Shown here piece by piece: positions 1 to 7,186 of a DNA stretch of 64,000 nt. The notes below the pieces were generated by a model. It did no database searches. It saw only the letters and a program-made list of their open reading frames with translations, and had not been told where the DNA came from. The translations under genes and the position numbers were made by a program. Each line of letters begins with the position of its first letter. The stretch's first letter is position 1. This DNA comes from a virus, in the IMG/VR virus record IMGVR_UViG_3300018059_000012, positions 1 to 64,000 of that record. One strand, 5' to 3'.

Positions 1-2
1 AC

Positions 3-821
3 CATGCCCGGGATCTCAACCTGATATTCCTCGCCGGGAATCATGACCGTGAAAATGATCGCTATGATAGCGTGACGATCTGGCCGTTAAGGGCGTTTGC
101 GAACGTTGTTGTCGAGCCTGAGATCGATACGGTGAACGACATCGTCTACGTTCCATGGCTGTACGATCAAGAGAAAGCGCTGAAGTTCCTGAAGGATCAG
201 AAAAAGGAACGTGAGATGTTGATGTTCCATGGTGAGCTCGATGGCGCTGAGGTCGGGCCCACGGACTACATGCTCAAGTCGCGCTACACCGAGACATCAC
301 TGGGTGTCGGGCGCTATGCACAGGCATTCGCAGGACATCTCCACAAGCGGCAACTCGTACACGGTGTGTTCTATCCAGGCAGTCATATCGCAAAAGATTT
401 TGGTGAACTCGAGCAGGACAAGGGCGTACTCTACGTCGATCCAGATGGGAAGGTAACACCGATCATGTTGCACTCACCGAAGTTCGTGGTGATCCATAAC
501 GCCGAGAGCCCTGATGATCCAGGGATCAACTGGGATAAGATTCACTGGAAGCATCTTGAGCAGGAGTTGAAGGGGAACCTGGTTCGCATCTTTGTTCCAC
601 ATGTCCTGGATCCGTCGATCGTTAAGCGGCTCGAGTCATGCAATCCTCGCTATCTCGACATACGACCAGAGCGTGTAGATAAGGAACAGATGGTCAGACT
701 CCAAGCTGCTGGGTCACGATCATTCAAGGATCTGGTTGAGGGCTACGTGATGCATCGTAAAATCCCTGATGATCTGCGAGAGGAATATGTGAGCTATGGG
801 ATTCAGAAGCTGGAATCTTAG
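3..821 (+). CDS. sbcD: SbcD/Mre11-like metallophosphoesterase, 5' end outside window
   Basis: The frame is open from the first bases of the window, so the N-terminus lies upstream. Two metallophosphoesterase signatures are visible: GNHD near bases 45-56, and GHLH followed by KRQ near 333-350. This family (SbcD, Mre11, T4 gp47) is the Mn-dependent nuclease subunit that works with an SbcC/Rad50 ATPase in DNA end processing. The sbcC-like gene follows about 100 bases downstream, which supports the pairing. The first internal start candidate is a GTG at 72, but the GNHD motif lies before it, so that cannot be the true start. Confidence 0.85.
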   Translation, partial: HARDLNLIFLAGNHDRENDRYDSVTIWPLRAFANVVVEPEIDTVNDIVYVPWLYDQEKALKFLKDQKKEREMLMFHGELDGAEVGPTDYMLKSRYTETSLGVGRYAQAFAGHLHKRQLVHGVFYPGSHIAKDFGELEQDKGVLYVDPDGKVTPIMLHSPKFVVIHNAESPDDPGINWDKIHWKHLEQELKGNLVRIFVPHVLDPSIVKRLESCNPRYLDIRPERVDKEQMVRLQAAGSRSFKDLVEGYVMHRKIPDDLREEYVSYGIQKLES

Positions 822-924
822 AGTGTGGATCCAGTGCCCATACTGCTACAGTGATGATGTTGAGGATCGTGGGCAGACCCGGTTCTGCAAGAACTGTCGG
901 AGTGAGTGGAACAAAGGAAAATGA
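796..924 (+). CDS. Tiny zinc-ribbon protein between sbcD and sbcC
   Basis: A 42-residue frame carries CPYC and, 14 residues on, CKNC, the four-cysteine pattern of a zinc ribbon. It overlaps the end of sbcD by 26 bases; a GTG at 823 is an alternative start that would remove the overlap. Its stop codon overlaps the ATG of the sbcC-like gene (ATGA at 921-924), the coupling seen throughout this genome. That overlap is the main argument that it is translated. Function unknown; it could be a partner of the nuclease complex. Confidence 0.55.
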   Translation: MGFRSWNLRVWIQCPYCYSDDVEDRGQTRFCKNCRSEWNKGK

Positions 925-2699
925 TCGAGCTTGAGTTGCTCTGTATCAAGAATTTTATGCCGTTTGTGGGTGAGTACGAGATCCCACTGAGTGGGCAGGG
1001 CGTTGTCTTTGTCGTCGGAGAGAATCGTGTCTCGAAGATGGCGGGATCCAATGGCACCGGTAAGACCGCCTTGTTCGATGGGATCACGATAGCCTGCTAC
1101 GACAAACTGCTCAAGGGAACATCAGGCTCGCGTCTGATCAACAACGACTGTGATGAGATGCTGATCCAACTCTATTTCAAGGTGAACAAGAAACCCTACG
1201 TCGTCGAGCGTGAACAGAGCGGGAGCAAGCGACGCTGGGAGGTCTTCAGTCTGAATGGGGGCAAGGAACTACTCGGCGGTGGTGAGAAAATCGCCACTCT
1301 GTTCGGACTCTCATACAGGGCATTCACGCAGACCATTTTGTTTGGAGTCAGCGAGGAGAAAAATTTCGCTGGACTCTCTGATGTCCCACGCAAGCAGATC
1401 TTCGATGACCTCTTGGATCTTGCGTTCTTTGCAGTCTGCCGAAAGCATGTCGAAGATGAGGCCAACAAGATTGGTGGAGAGTTGCAAGAGGTTAAGGCTG
1501 ATCTGGATGTAATCAACGCGCAACTTGAGACGCTCCAGGGTGAGCGGAACAATCTCGAGAATTCACGTGAGCGAGCCGAGATCGATGCGCTACATCAGTG
1601 GCTTGATCGGCATGGTGAGCGTGTACACCTCTATGAGGAAATCAACGCGCTCTTCGTCAGGCTGATGGTTGCTAAGGAATCTCAAGTGCGTCGGCAGGAG
1701 ATCCTTGATGATTCGATGACGATCGCGGCACTGCGAAATAGACTTGATCGCATCAGTGAATCCATACATCGGAGTGTTGCCAAGATTCGGAGTGAACAAG
1801 ATTTGGTAGTCAATGCTGCACAGTGTTCAATGTGCCGCCGTTCGATTGGACCGTCAGAGCGCGGTGCCGTTGATCAACACTTTGCATTGGAACTCAGACC
1901 ACTCTACGATGAAATTGGACGGCTTCAACTCTACAACAGTGAGTTGGTTCACATCATCGCAGTCTGGCCTGCCTCACAAGCTGACGACGATTATGTCTTG
2001 CTCCAGAATAAACTTCAGCGAACTCTCAGGGAGACTCAAGACCTAGAGCGATACGCAAGCCAGCTTGATGAGGCGCGATTCATGCGCCAGGCTGCTGATG
2101 AAATGTTGGAGCGCATCGAGAAGTTGGCCAAGGATCGCGTCAGACTTGAGGGGCGGGTGAGTGAGTTGACCAAGGCGTTGGATCTCCGGGACTTCTGGGT
2201 GGAGGGCTTTGGGCATAAGGGCATGAAAGCGATGATGCTCAGAGACTACGAGGGATTCATCCAGAGTCGGCTCGAGAGCTACAGCCAGAGTCTGACTGCC
2301 GGTGAGTTGATTCCGCGATTCTCGGCGCATCGCATCCTGAAAAGTGGTGATGTTCGAGAGGAGATCACATTCGAGGTTGAGAACAAGTACGGGGCGAAGG
2401 TCTACGATGATCTCTCCTCAGGGGAGAAGCAGCGCGTGGATCTCTGCCTGGTGTTGGCCCTTCAGGATCTGACACGTGAACTCCATCATGGTCGATTCTC
2501 ACTGGCCTTGTACGATGAAATCTTTGAACACCTCGATGAGGCGGGGTGCGAGCGCGTGATGGATCTCCTGACTACGCAGCGGCGTGATTTCGGGAGCATC
2601 TTCTGTATCTCCCAGAATCCGAAGCTCCTCTCCTACCCATCGGATCATGTGATCCGGGTCGTCAAGACCGAGAAAGGTAGTGCGATCTATGTCGAGTGA
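921..2699 (+). CDS. sbcC: SbcC/Rad50-like ATPase
   Basis: About 592 residues. A Walker A motif (GSNGTGKT) lies near residues 42-50. A central coiled coil carries a CSMC zinc hook (Cys302, Cys305). The ABC signature LSSGEKQR is near residue 500 and Walker B (LALYDEIF, Asp532-Glu533) follows. This order is diagnostic of SbcC/Rad50/T4 gp46, the SMC-like ATPase that opens DNA ends for the SbcD nuclease. I chose ATG 921 because it overlaps the preceding stop and follows AAAGG; GTG 906 is upstream in the same frame. The length is short for the family, with brief coiled-coil arms as in phage homologues. Confidence 0.9.
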   Translation: MIELELLCIKNFMPFVGEYEIPLSGQGVVFVVGENRVSKMAGSNGTGKTALFDGITIACYDKLLKGTSGSRLINNDCDEMLIQLYFKVNKKPYVVEREQSGSKRRWEVFSLNGGKELLGGGEKIATLFGLSYRAFTQTILFGVSEEKNFAGLSDVPRKQIFDDLLDLAFFAVCRKHVEDEANKIGGELQEVKADLDVINAQLETLQGERNNLENSRERAEIDALHQWLDRHGERVHLYEEINALFVRLMVAKESQVRRQEILDDSMTIAALRNRLDRISESIHRSVAKIRSEQDLVVNAAQCSMCRRSIGPSERGAVDQHFALELRPLYDEIGRLQLYNSELVHIIAVWPASQADDDYVLLQNKLQRTLRETQDLERYASQLDEARFMRQAADEMLERIEKLAKDRVRLEGRVSELTKALDLRDFWVEGFGHKGMKAMMLRDYEGFIQSRLESYSQSLTAGELIPRFSAHRILKSGDVREEITFEVENKYGAKVYDDLSSGEKQRVDLCLVLALQDLTRELHHGRFSLALYDEIFEHLDEAGCERVMDLLTTQRRDFGSIFCISQNPKLLSYPSDHVIRVVKTEKGSAIYVE

Positions 2700-3630
2700 T
2701 CATCTCACCGGTGGGACGGCGAATGTCCTCTACGCGGCGACAATTCAGGATGTGATGAGCTATGGGGAGTGGGTCGCCCCACTCTTGAACAAGACATCGC
2801 CGAGTGCGTCGCACAAGACGATCGAGCTCATTGGGCTCAGGATGGATCTGGACTATCCGCGGTCACGAGTGATTGCTAGTCAGGCTCGTCCGATCAATCT
2901 CGGTTTCGCGATCGGCAATTTCCTCTATCAGTTCATGGGGAGTGATGCAGTCCAGCCACTGCACTACTACAATCCAATCACGGGCAAGTTCTCTGACGAT
3001 GGCATCTCACTCCATGGTGCCTACGGGCCGCGTATTCTCCCGCAACTCACGCGGGTGATCGAGATGCTCAAGGCCGATCCAACTTCGCGTCGGGCAGTGG
3101 TAACGATTTTTAATGGGGCGATGGATCACATCGACTCGAAGGATATTCCTTGCCCGATTTCGATGCAGTTCTTCATTCGGCATCAGCAGCTTCACTGCCT
3201 CACCATGTTCAGGAGTCAGAACATCGTGATGGTCTATCCCTACGACATTTTCCTCTTCACGATGCTACACGAGTGGGTGGCGGCCCATCTCAACATGGGC
3301 ATGGGCATGCACATTCAGCAGAACGGATCGATGCATTTTTACGAGAACGAGATGGGACTGGCGCAGGAGATCCTCGACAAGCCGATGCATGGGTATACGA
3401 TGCCAGCCATGACACAGCCCACAGCAGGTGAATGGACGGCGATCATGCGCTACGAGCGTGATGTCAGGATGTGGGGTGAGAAGATCTTGCCACAGCCTGA
3501 CTTCCCCGCTGTCGATCCGTACTGGCAGGGGATTCTCTCGTTGCTCACACACTTTGCGACTGGGAAGCGTCGAGGCGAGCACTACATGCGGGACATCAGT
3601 GTCCTGGATGACTGCTTTACCGAAGCATGA
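2689..3630 (+). CDS. Thymidylate-synthase-fold enzyme, possible dCMP hydroxymethylase
   Basis: The protein aligns without gaps to the E. coli ThyA catalytic segment: Cys155 in IPCP matches C146, RR134-135 match the R126/R127 phosphate site, RS175-176 match R166-S167, and His216/Tyr218 match H207/Y209 with the same spacing from the cysteine. Three key positions differ: N177 of ThyA is Asp186 (PYDI instead of PFNI), D169 is Asn178 and the catalytic E58 appears to be Asn77. The N-to-D change is the established mark of dCMP hydroxymethylases such as T4 gp42. The substrate is therefore uncertain: dUMP methylation, dCMP hydroxymethylation or something else. ATG 2689 sits 11 bases after AGAAAGG; GTG 2680 is also possible. 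Confidence 0.8.
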   Translation: MSSDHLTGGTANVLYAATIQDVMSYGEWVAPLLNKTSPSASHKTIELIGLRMDLDYPRSRVIASQARPINLGFAIGNFLYQFMGSDAVQPLHYYNPITGKFSDDGISLHGAYGPRILPQLTRVIEMLKADPTSRRAVVTIFNGAMDHIDSKDIPCPISMQFFIRHQQLHCLTMFRSQNIVMVYPYDIFLFTMLHEWVAAHLNMGMGMHIQQNGSMHFYENEMGLAQEILDKPMHGYTMPAMTQPTAGEWTAIMRYERDVRMWGEKILPQPDFPAVDPYWQGILSLLTHFATGKRRGEHYMRDISVLDDCFTEA

Positions 3631-4136
3631 TCATCCTCGGGATCGATGTTCCAGGCAAGTACTTCGGTGGCTACGCAGTCTGTGAACACCGGATTGCGAA
3701 GGATGATCGCTTCAGAGAATCGATGCCGATTACATTCAGCGAGACCAAGAGTGAGATGATGCACTATCGCCAGCTTGGTGATCTCATCATTGCGATGGAC
3801 CGGAAGTACAAGCTTGATGGGATCGTGATGGAGCATCCGTTCCTCTATCGGATCGCGCAATGGATTGGTGGGATCAAGATGTTCATCGCCTGGAATCGCC
3901 CAGAGATTCCCTGGGTGATGGTGACAACGAGTTCGGCACAGAAGCTGCTGTACGGGCATGCGCTCCGAGAGAAGCGGGTCAACAAGAACGGACGTGAAGT
4001 GAGTGCGAACAAGGAGTATGTACTGGCCGATATGCAGGCTCGGTATGGTCTTGGTAAGATGTTCACGCAACATCAAGCCGATGCCCTGCTCTACGCAATG
4101 GCCGGGGCTCGATACCTGGAGAAGAAGAATGGATGA
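3627..4136 (+). CDS. RuvC-like Holliday junction resolvase
   Basis: A 169-residue protein of RuvC length. The acidic metal-binding set is in place: Asp7 in GIDVPGK on the first strand, Glu69 in VMEHPF, and the C-terminal pair His149 and Asp152 in QHQADALLYA, matching the D, E, H/D, D spacing of RuvC. RuvC-fold enzymes cleave four-way junctions, and in phages resolve recombination or packaging intermediates. Its ATG overlaps the stop of the TS-fold gene (ATGA). Its place behind sbcCD fits recombination-dependent replication. Confidence 0.8.
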   Translation: MIILGIDVPGKYFGGYAVCEHRIAKDDRFRESMPITFSETKSEMMHYRQLGDLIIAMDRKYKLDGIVMEHPFLYRIAQWIGGIKMFIAWNRPEIPWVMVTTSSAQKLLYGHALREKRVNKNGREVSANKEYVLADMQARYGLGKMFTQHQADALLYAMAGARYLEKKNG

Positions 4137-4458
4137 GACGCCGCCAGAACGGAATATGATCGATGAATGCACTGCAGCGTGTAGTGCGTTATTGCAGGCG
4201 TTGATCGAAGCATTGGCCGAGCAGCCAGACATGGTACTTTTCAAGCTAGCAGTTACCGGTTCTGAGATCACGATCACGGTAACGTTCGAAAATCAGGATG
4301 ACTGTGCTCGATTCATTGGACGCAAGGGACACAACCTCGCGAACATCAGGCGTGTATTTCACAAGGTTGCGCATCGCTATGGCTACTCCCGAATGATGTT
4401 CAACGTCGTAGATCCCACTGGAGCTTCTACAGTTGAACACAATTCGAAAGAAAAATGA
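4129..4458 (+). CDS. KH-domain RNA-binding protein, KhpA-like
   Basis: A 109-residue protein. Its centre has the KH signature IGRKGHNL (GxxG loop RK) followed by an amphipathic helix and a YGYS strand, preceded by a VTFENQDDCAR strand-helix. This matches small bacterial KhpA/YlqC-type KH proteins, which bind RNA. An N-terminal extension of about 50 residues is unlike KhpA. The start ATG 4129 overlaps the resolvase end by 8 bases. A phage-borne KH protein could act on phage or host RNA; no target is visible. Confidence 0.65.
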   Translation: MDETPPERNMIDECTAACSALLQALIEALAEQPDMVLFKLAVTGSEITITVTFENQDDCARFIGRKGHNLANIRRVFHKVAHRYGYSRMMFNVVDPTGASTVEHNSKEK

Positions 4459-4488
4459 TTCACCAATAATTCAGGGAGAGTCTATAGT
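4459..4488 (+). promoter_or_regulatory. Candidate sigma70-type promoter
   Basis: TTCACC at 4459-4464 and TATAGT at 4483-4488 are 18 bases apart, in a 72-base non-coding gap just before the exported-protein cassette. The -10 is a fair match and the -35 a moderate one. Position supports it more than sequence does. Confidence 0.35.
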
Positions 4489-4500
4489 GAAGGGCAGTAG

Positions 4501-4523
4501 ACAACGACACAGATGAGGGAGGT
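4501..4523 (+). promoter_or_regulatory. AACGACA leader element with ribosome site
   Basis: AACGACACAG is followed by GAGGGAGG, ending 7 bases before the GTG at 4531. The same AACGACA-plus-SD arrangement recurs at 24786, 38541, 40043, 47154 and 49919. The strong SD also decides the GTG start of the lipoprotein over the ATG at 4513, which lies in front of the SD. Confidence 0.5.
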
Positions 4524-4530
4524 AGCAACA

Positions 4531-5130
4531 GTGAAGAGAATCTGGACACTCATAGGCGCGACGATTTTGCTGAGTGCATGTGCGACAGTTGAAGAGCTGC
4601 CCAAGCCTCGGAAGTGGGGTACATCTCCGCCGCCTGTGAACACGACATCGAAGGATGATCCAGCACTGAAAAGCATTCCAGTCCGTGATCTGAATCCGCC
4701 CAAGGCATTGACACCAGGGCAGAGCGAAGTGCGTAAGGCACTGGAGCCCATCAAGTCGAAGACAGCGGAACAGGTGATCACCGAGGTCACCAAGTCGAAA
4801 GAGCCAACACTTGTCGAGATCCTCAAGGATAAGGTCCTGGTCTCGCCTTATACGTTGGTCTCCCCGATCTCCGGAAGGTGGGCATGGGTACCGGATCCGA
4901 CATTCATCATGACGCTCACGTCGGAAGGGCAGATGCAGTACGGGCCGACGCAGGGTGGGTTCTATCAGATGGTCAGTCCGACACAGATCCGATTTCAGAT
5001 CACGCAGGTGAACGGTGTCTCCATTGGTGGGACGGCCCCGCAGGACTGGCAAGTGTCATTCTTTGAGAGTAATACGGTGCTCTTACTTTCCAAGGGCGCC
5101 CAAGCGATGCCGTTCAAGCGGCTCGAGTAG
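4531..5130 (+). CDS. Exported lipoprotein
   Basis: The 199-residue protein starts with GTG and has a classic lipoprotein signal: basic VKR, a hydrophobic stretch and the lipobox LLSAC with Cys17. A Pro/Lys-rich linker (about 20-100) leads to a C-terminal domain from GRWAWVP, rich in alternating hydrophobics and resembling small beta-barrel or lipocalin-like modules. The lipid anchor would place it in a host membrane. It opens the exported cassette. The specific function is unknown; superinfection exclusion is one possibility, but nothing in the sequence proves it. Confidence 0.75.
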   Translation: MKRIWTLIGATILLSACATVEELPKPRKWGTSPPPVNTTSKDDPALKSIPVRDLNPPKALTPGQSEVRKALEPIKSKTAEQVITEVTKSKEPTLVEILKDKVLVSPYTLVSPISGRWAWVPDPTFIMTLTSEGQMQYGPTQGGFYQMVSPTQIRFQITQVNGVSIGGTAPQDWQVSFFESNTVLLLSKGAQAMPFKRLE

Positions 5131-5132
5131 TC

Positions 5133-5246
5133 ATGGGATCTGAGACAGATTTCCACACTGGGCCAATAGACATGGTGATCACTGCTATTGTAGCGGTGAT
5201 CTTGATCGGCGGTATCATCATGGCGTTTCTCGTACAGGGGAGGTGA
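5133..5246 (+). CDS. 37-residue single-pass membrane peptide
   Basis: ATG 5133 follows the lipoprotein stop by two bases. The peptide has a polar start (MGSETDFHTG) and one transmembrane helix of about 20 residues rich in Ile, Val and Ala, then ends QGR. Its last codons contain the AGGGGAGG that serves as ribosome site for the next gene. Too short for family assignment. Confidence 0.5.
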   Translation: MGSETDFHTGPIDMVITAIVAVILIGGIIMAFLVQGR

Positions 5247-5250
5247 GAGC

Positions 5251-5556
5251 ATGCGAATCATCGGAGTAGGCGTCGGCATTCTGATCGTGATGGATTTCTT
5301 CGCAACCCTGGCATTCGGACAGGTGGCGGATCCAGCGAAGAGTGGCACGACGCCATGGACGGTCGATCCCCGGTGTGCGGTGATGGGGGCGCACATGTAC
5401 AACCAGGGGTCATTGACATCGTCCTGCCTAGCCGCACGGTCTGGTGTTCCCTACATCAATCAGACTCCCGGCTATCATCAGTCGCAAACGCAGTCGCAGC
5501 ACAGCGTTCTGCCGCAGCGTCAGCGGGTAACACCGCCGACGGATTCACGAGAGTAA
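5251..5556 (+). CDS. Small secreted protein
   Basis: 101 residues. The N-terminus MRIIGVGVGILIVMDFFATL is a hydrophobic signal sequence ending near ALAFG. The mature part has two cysteines (PRCAVMG and TSSCLAA) that could form a disulfide after export, and a Gln/Ser-rich tail (SQTQSQHS). The start is supported by AGGGGAGG six bases upstream. Family not recognised. It is the third exported product in a row. Confidence 0.6.
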   Translation: MRIIGVGVGILIVMDFFATLAFGQVADPAKSGTTPWTVDPRCAVMGAHMYNQGSLTSSCLAARSGVPYINQTPGYHQSQTQSQHSVLPQRQRVTPPTDSRE

Positions 5557-5592
5557 TCGCGCTAGAGTGTGAGGGATTGGCTCTCATGCTCG

Positions 5593-5638
5593 CTAGCGCC
5601 AGTGGGCAACCACTGCTAGTGATCGGGTATACGATCAC
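5593..5638 (+). ncRNA. Tandem hairpins in the leader of the Gln-rich secreted protein
   Basis: The 141-base gap before 5698 holds two adjacent stem-loops. CAGTGG (5600-5605) pairs with CCACTG (5610-5615) around GCAA, flanked by complementary CTAG boxes (5593-5596 and 5616-5619). GTGATCG (5619-5625) pairs with CGATCAC (5632-5638) around GGTATA. A GCAA tetraloop is typical of stable RNA. They could control or stabilise the mRNA. A 35-codon frame also crosses them, but nothing else supports it as a gene. Confidence 0.4.
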
Positions 5639-5697
5639 CGGGTGTATCCAGCCGATCTGGATGCGGAACATCCAACAAGAAAGGGAGTTGTAGAATC

Positions 5698-6126
5698 ATG
5701 AAGAAGATCTTCGCAGTTTTGGCGCTGGCGCTCATCGCCTTCGCCCCTGTCATCGCGTCGGCCGATTCGGTCGGCTATCTGCAGGGCCAGCAGAATCAGG
5801 TAGTGGTCGGTGCGTCACAGACCCAGGTGTACCTCGGCTTCGCCGGGCAGACCCAGGCCGGCGGGCAGTCCTCGCTACAGGCTCAGACCTCTCTCAACGC
5901 CGCGGGACATGCTTCCGCGACGACCGTGTTCGGTCCCTTCGGGATCGTGCTCGGTGGTGTGGCGAATGCCGGTACGGTCGTCGCCAACGGCAACAACACG
6001 CAGGGTCAGGGCTCCAACTACATTCAGGGCCAGGGCGGCGCCGGTCTCGCGGTCGGCGTGCAGCATCAGGGCATCGTTCAGAGCCAGGGTCAGTTCCAGC
6101 TCTCGACCGGCTCGGGCTCGAACTAG
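5698..6126 (+). CDS. Secreted Gln/Gly-rich repeat protein
   Basis: 142 residues with a clear signal peptide (MKKIFAVLALALIAFAPVIA, cleavage near ASA-DS). The mature chain is nearly all Gly, Gln, Ala, Ser, Val and Asn, with recurring GQ-x-Q steps (GQQNQ, GQTQ, GQGSNYIQGQGG, VQHQGIVQSQGQFQ). This low-complexity pattern recalls fibre- or amyloid-forming secreted proteins such as curlins, but no family can be named. AAAGGGAG lies upstream. GC-ending codons dominate, as in the capsid genes here, suggesting high expression. A GC-rich hairpin follows the gene. Confidence 0.65.
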   Translation: MKKIFAVLALALIAFAPVIASADSVGYLQGQQNQVVVGASQTQVYLGFAGQTQAGGQSSLQAQTSLNAAGHASATTVFGPFGIVLGGVANAGTVVANGNNTQGQGSNYIQGQGGAGLAVGVQHQGIVQSQGQFQLSTGSGSN

Positions 6127-6142
6127 GTCAGATGGACAGCGG

Positions 6143-6175
6143 TGGCTCCCCGGGCTAGCGTGAGTCGGGGAGCCA
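6143..6175 (+). terminator. GC-rich hairpin without U tract
   Basis: TGGCTCCCCG (6143-6152) pairs perfectly with CGGGGAGCCA (6166-6175) around a 13-base loop. No T run follows, so it is not a classical intrinsic terminator. It may block 3' exonucleases or attenuate transcription between two strongly expressed genes. Confidence 0.5.
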
Positions 6176-6219
6176 TCATACACAGATCATCCAAGAGAGA
6201 CGAGAGGAGAACAACAACG

Positions 6220-7050
6220 ATGTTCAGGGTAGTTCACACGTACAAGCGGGTCGTCATCGGTATCGGTATCGCGTTTGCCCTCACCATCCCGGTCGTGAGC
6301 GCGGACGCGCAGGTGATCGGCAACCAGCCGATCCTGTCTCCCGGCATCAATCAGGGACAGGGCCAGCAGCAGCAGAAGGCGATCAACGATCAGAACATGA
6401 CGCTCAACAGCACGGCGGTGCCGAACCTCATTCAGCTCCCGGGGTTCACGCCGGCGTATCCCAACTTCTCGCAGCCCTACCTCCCCAGCACGTTCATCAA
6501 CGGCGCTGGTCCGGTACGGCCGATCGAGATGACCTACGCGCAGGCTCGCGACTGCAACGGCACGAGCAAGAGCGATGACAAGCGGGCGATCAAGCTGTAC
6601 TACCCCGCATGGGACAAGGTCGCGCCAGCGGCCAACTTCTCCGGCTACGTCGGCGCCGTTCGCGTCGAGGAGAAGGACGGGCAGTGGATCGAGTCAGTGT
6701 GCAAGGCGGCCGTCAAGGCCATGGAGAAAGGCGCCGACGAGGGCGTCGTCGAGTTCGTCATTCGTCCCGTCAATCGGACCTGGGGCGTCGGTGGTTCCGC
6801 GTCATTCGGTGGTTCCGGGATGCCCGCCGCTGGGGCCAATCCCTACGCCCTCGCTGGGGCGGTCGGCCTGGGACTGGGTGTTTCCGGGTCGTACGTCAAG
6901 GGCGAACTGATGCTGAGCATCACGGGCTTCAAGTCCGGTTCGGTCAAGTCCGCTAGGATCGAGGAGAAGGAGTCCACGTTGAAGCCGGTCAGCTTCACGC
7001 CAGCGCTCGAGCTGGGTACGTCGCCCATGCTCACCGTACAAGGCAACTAG
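6220..7050 (+). CDS. Exported protein of unknown function
   Basis: 276 residues. ATG 6220 follows GAGAGGAGAACAACAACG; longer in-frame starts would run through the upstream hairpin. The signal peptide ends near VVSADAQ. The mature N-terminus is Gln/Asn-rich (GINQGQGQQQQ), as in the preceding protein. The remainder is mixed alpha/beta, with a Gly/Ala-rich stretch (GGSGMPAAGANPYALAGAVG) and two cysteines (RDCNG, ESVCKA) that may pair. Codon use is GC-biased like the capsid gene. The shared Gln-rich style and closeness suggest it works with the 5698 product. Family unknown. Confidence 0.65.
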   Translation: MFRVVHTYKRVVIGIGIAFALTIPVVSADAQVIGNQPILSPGINQGQGQQQQKAINDQNMTLNSTAVPNLIQLPGFTPAYPNFSQPYLPSTFINGAGPVRPIEMTYAQARDCNGTSKSDDKRAIKLYYPAWDKVAPAANFSGYVGAVRVEEKDGQWIESVCKAAVKAMEKGADEGVVEFVIRPVNRTWGVGGSASFGGSGMPAAGANPYALAGAVGLGLGVSGSYVKGELMLSITGFKSGSVKSARIEEKESTLKPVSFTPALELGTSPMLTVQGN

Positions 7051-7060
7051 GATCTTGACG

Positions 7061-7110
7061 GTGCCCCAGCGTTCTTCCATTGGGAGAGCGTTGGGGCACT
7101 GTTGTTTTGT
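7061..7110 (+). terminator. Intrinsic terminator of the exported cassette
   Basis: Arms 7061-7075 and 7085-7099 pair over 15 positions (GTGCCCCA against TGGGGCAC, then an inner part with two G-T pairs), with a 9-base loop. TGTTGTTTTGT follows directly. This is the most classical terminator in the first 10 kb and closes the block that opens at about 4459. Confidence 0.8.
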
Positions 7111-7186
7111 GTTGGTGATTCCAGCATACATCATTATCGGATTCTACATCGGCTGGGCACTTGAACGGAGTGAGAGGGAACGGTGA
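7109..7186 (+). CDS. Possible 25-residue membrane peptide
   Basis: A GTG-started frame of 25 codons encodes one hydrophobic helix (VLVIPAYIIIGFYIGWA) and a charged tail. Its stop overlaps the ATG of the next gene. The first codons lie in the terminator tail and no ribosome site is visible, so this is weak. Confidence 0.25.
   Translation: MLVIPAYIIIGFYIGWALERSERER

Noticed and set aside
1196-1552. Minus-strand open frame of over 110 codons within sbcC
   Set aside because: It is antisense to a gene with full SbcC motifs; it shows Ser/Arg/Leu-rich shadow composition.
5586-5693. 35-codon frame before the Gln-rich secreted protein
   Set aside because: It runs through two strong hairpins and lacks a ribosome site; treated as leader.
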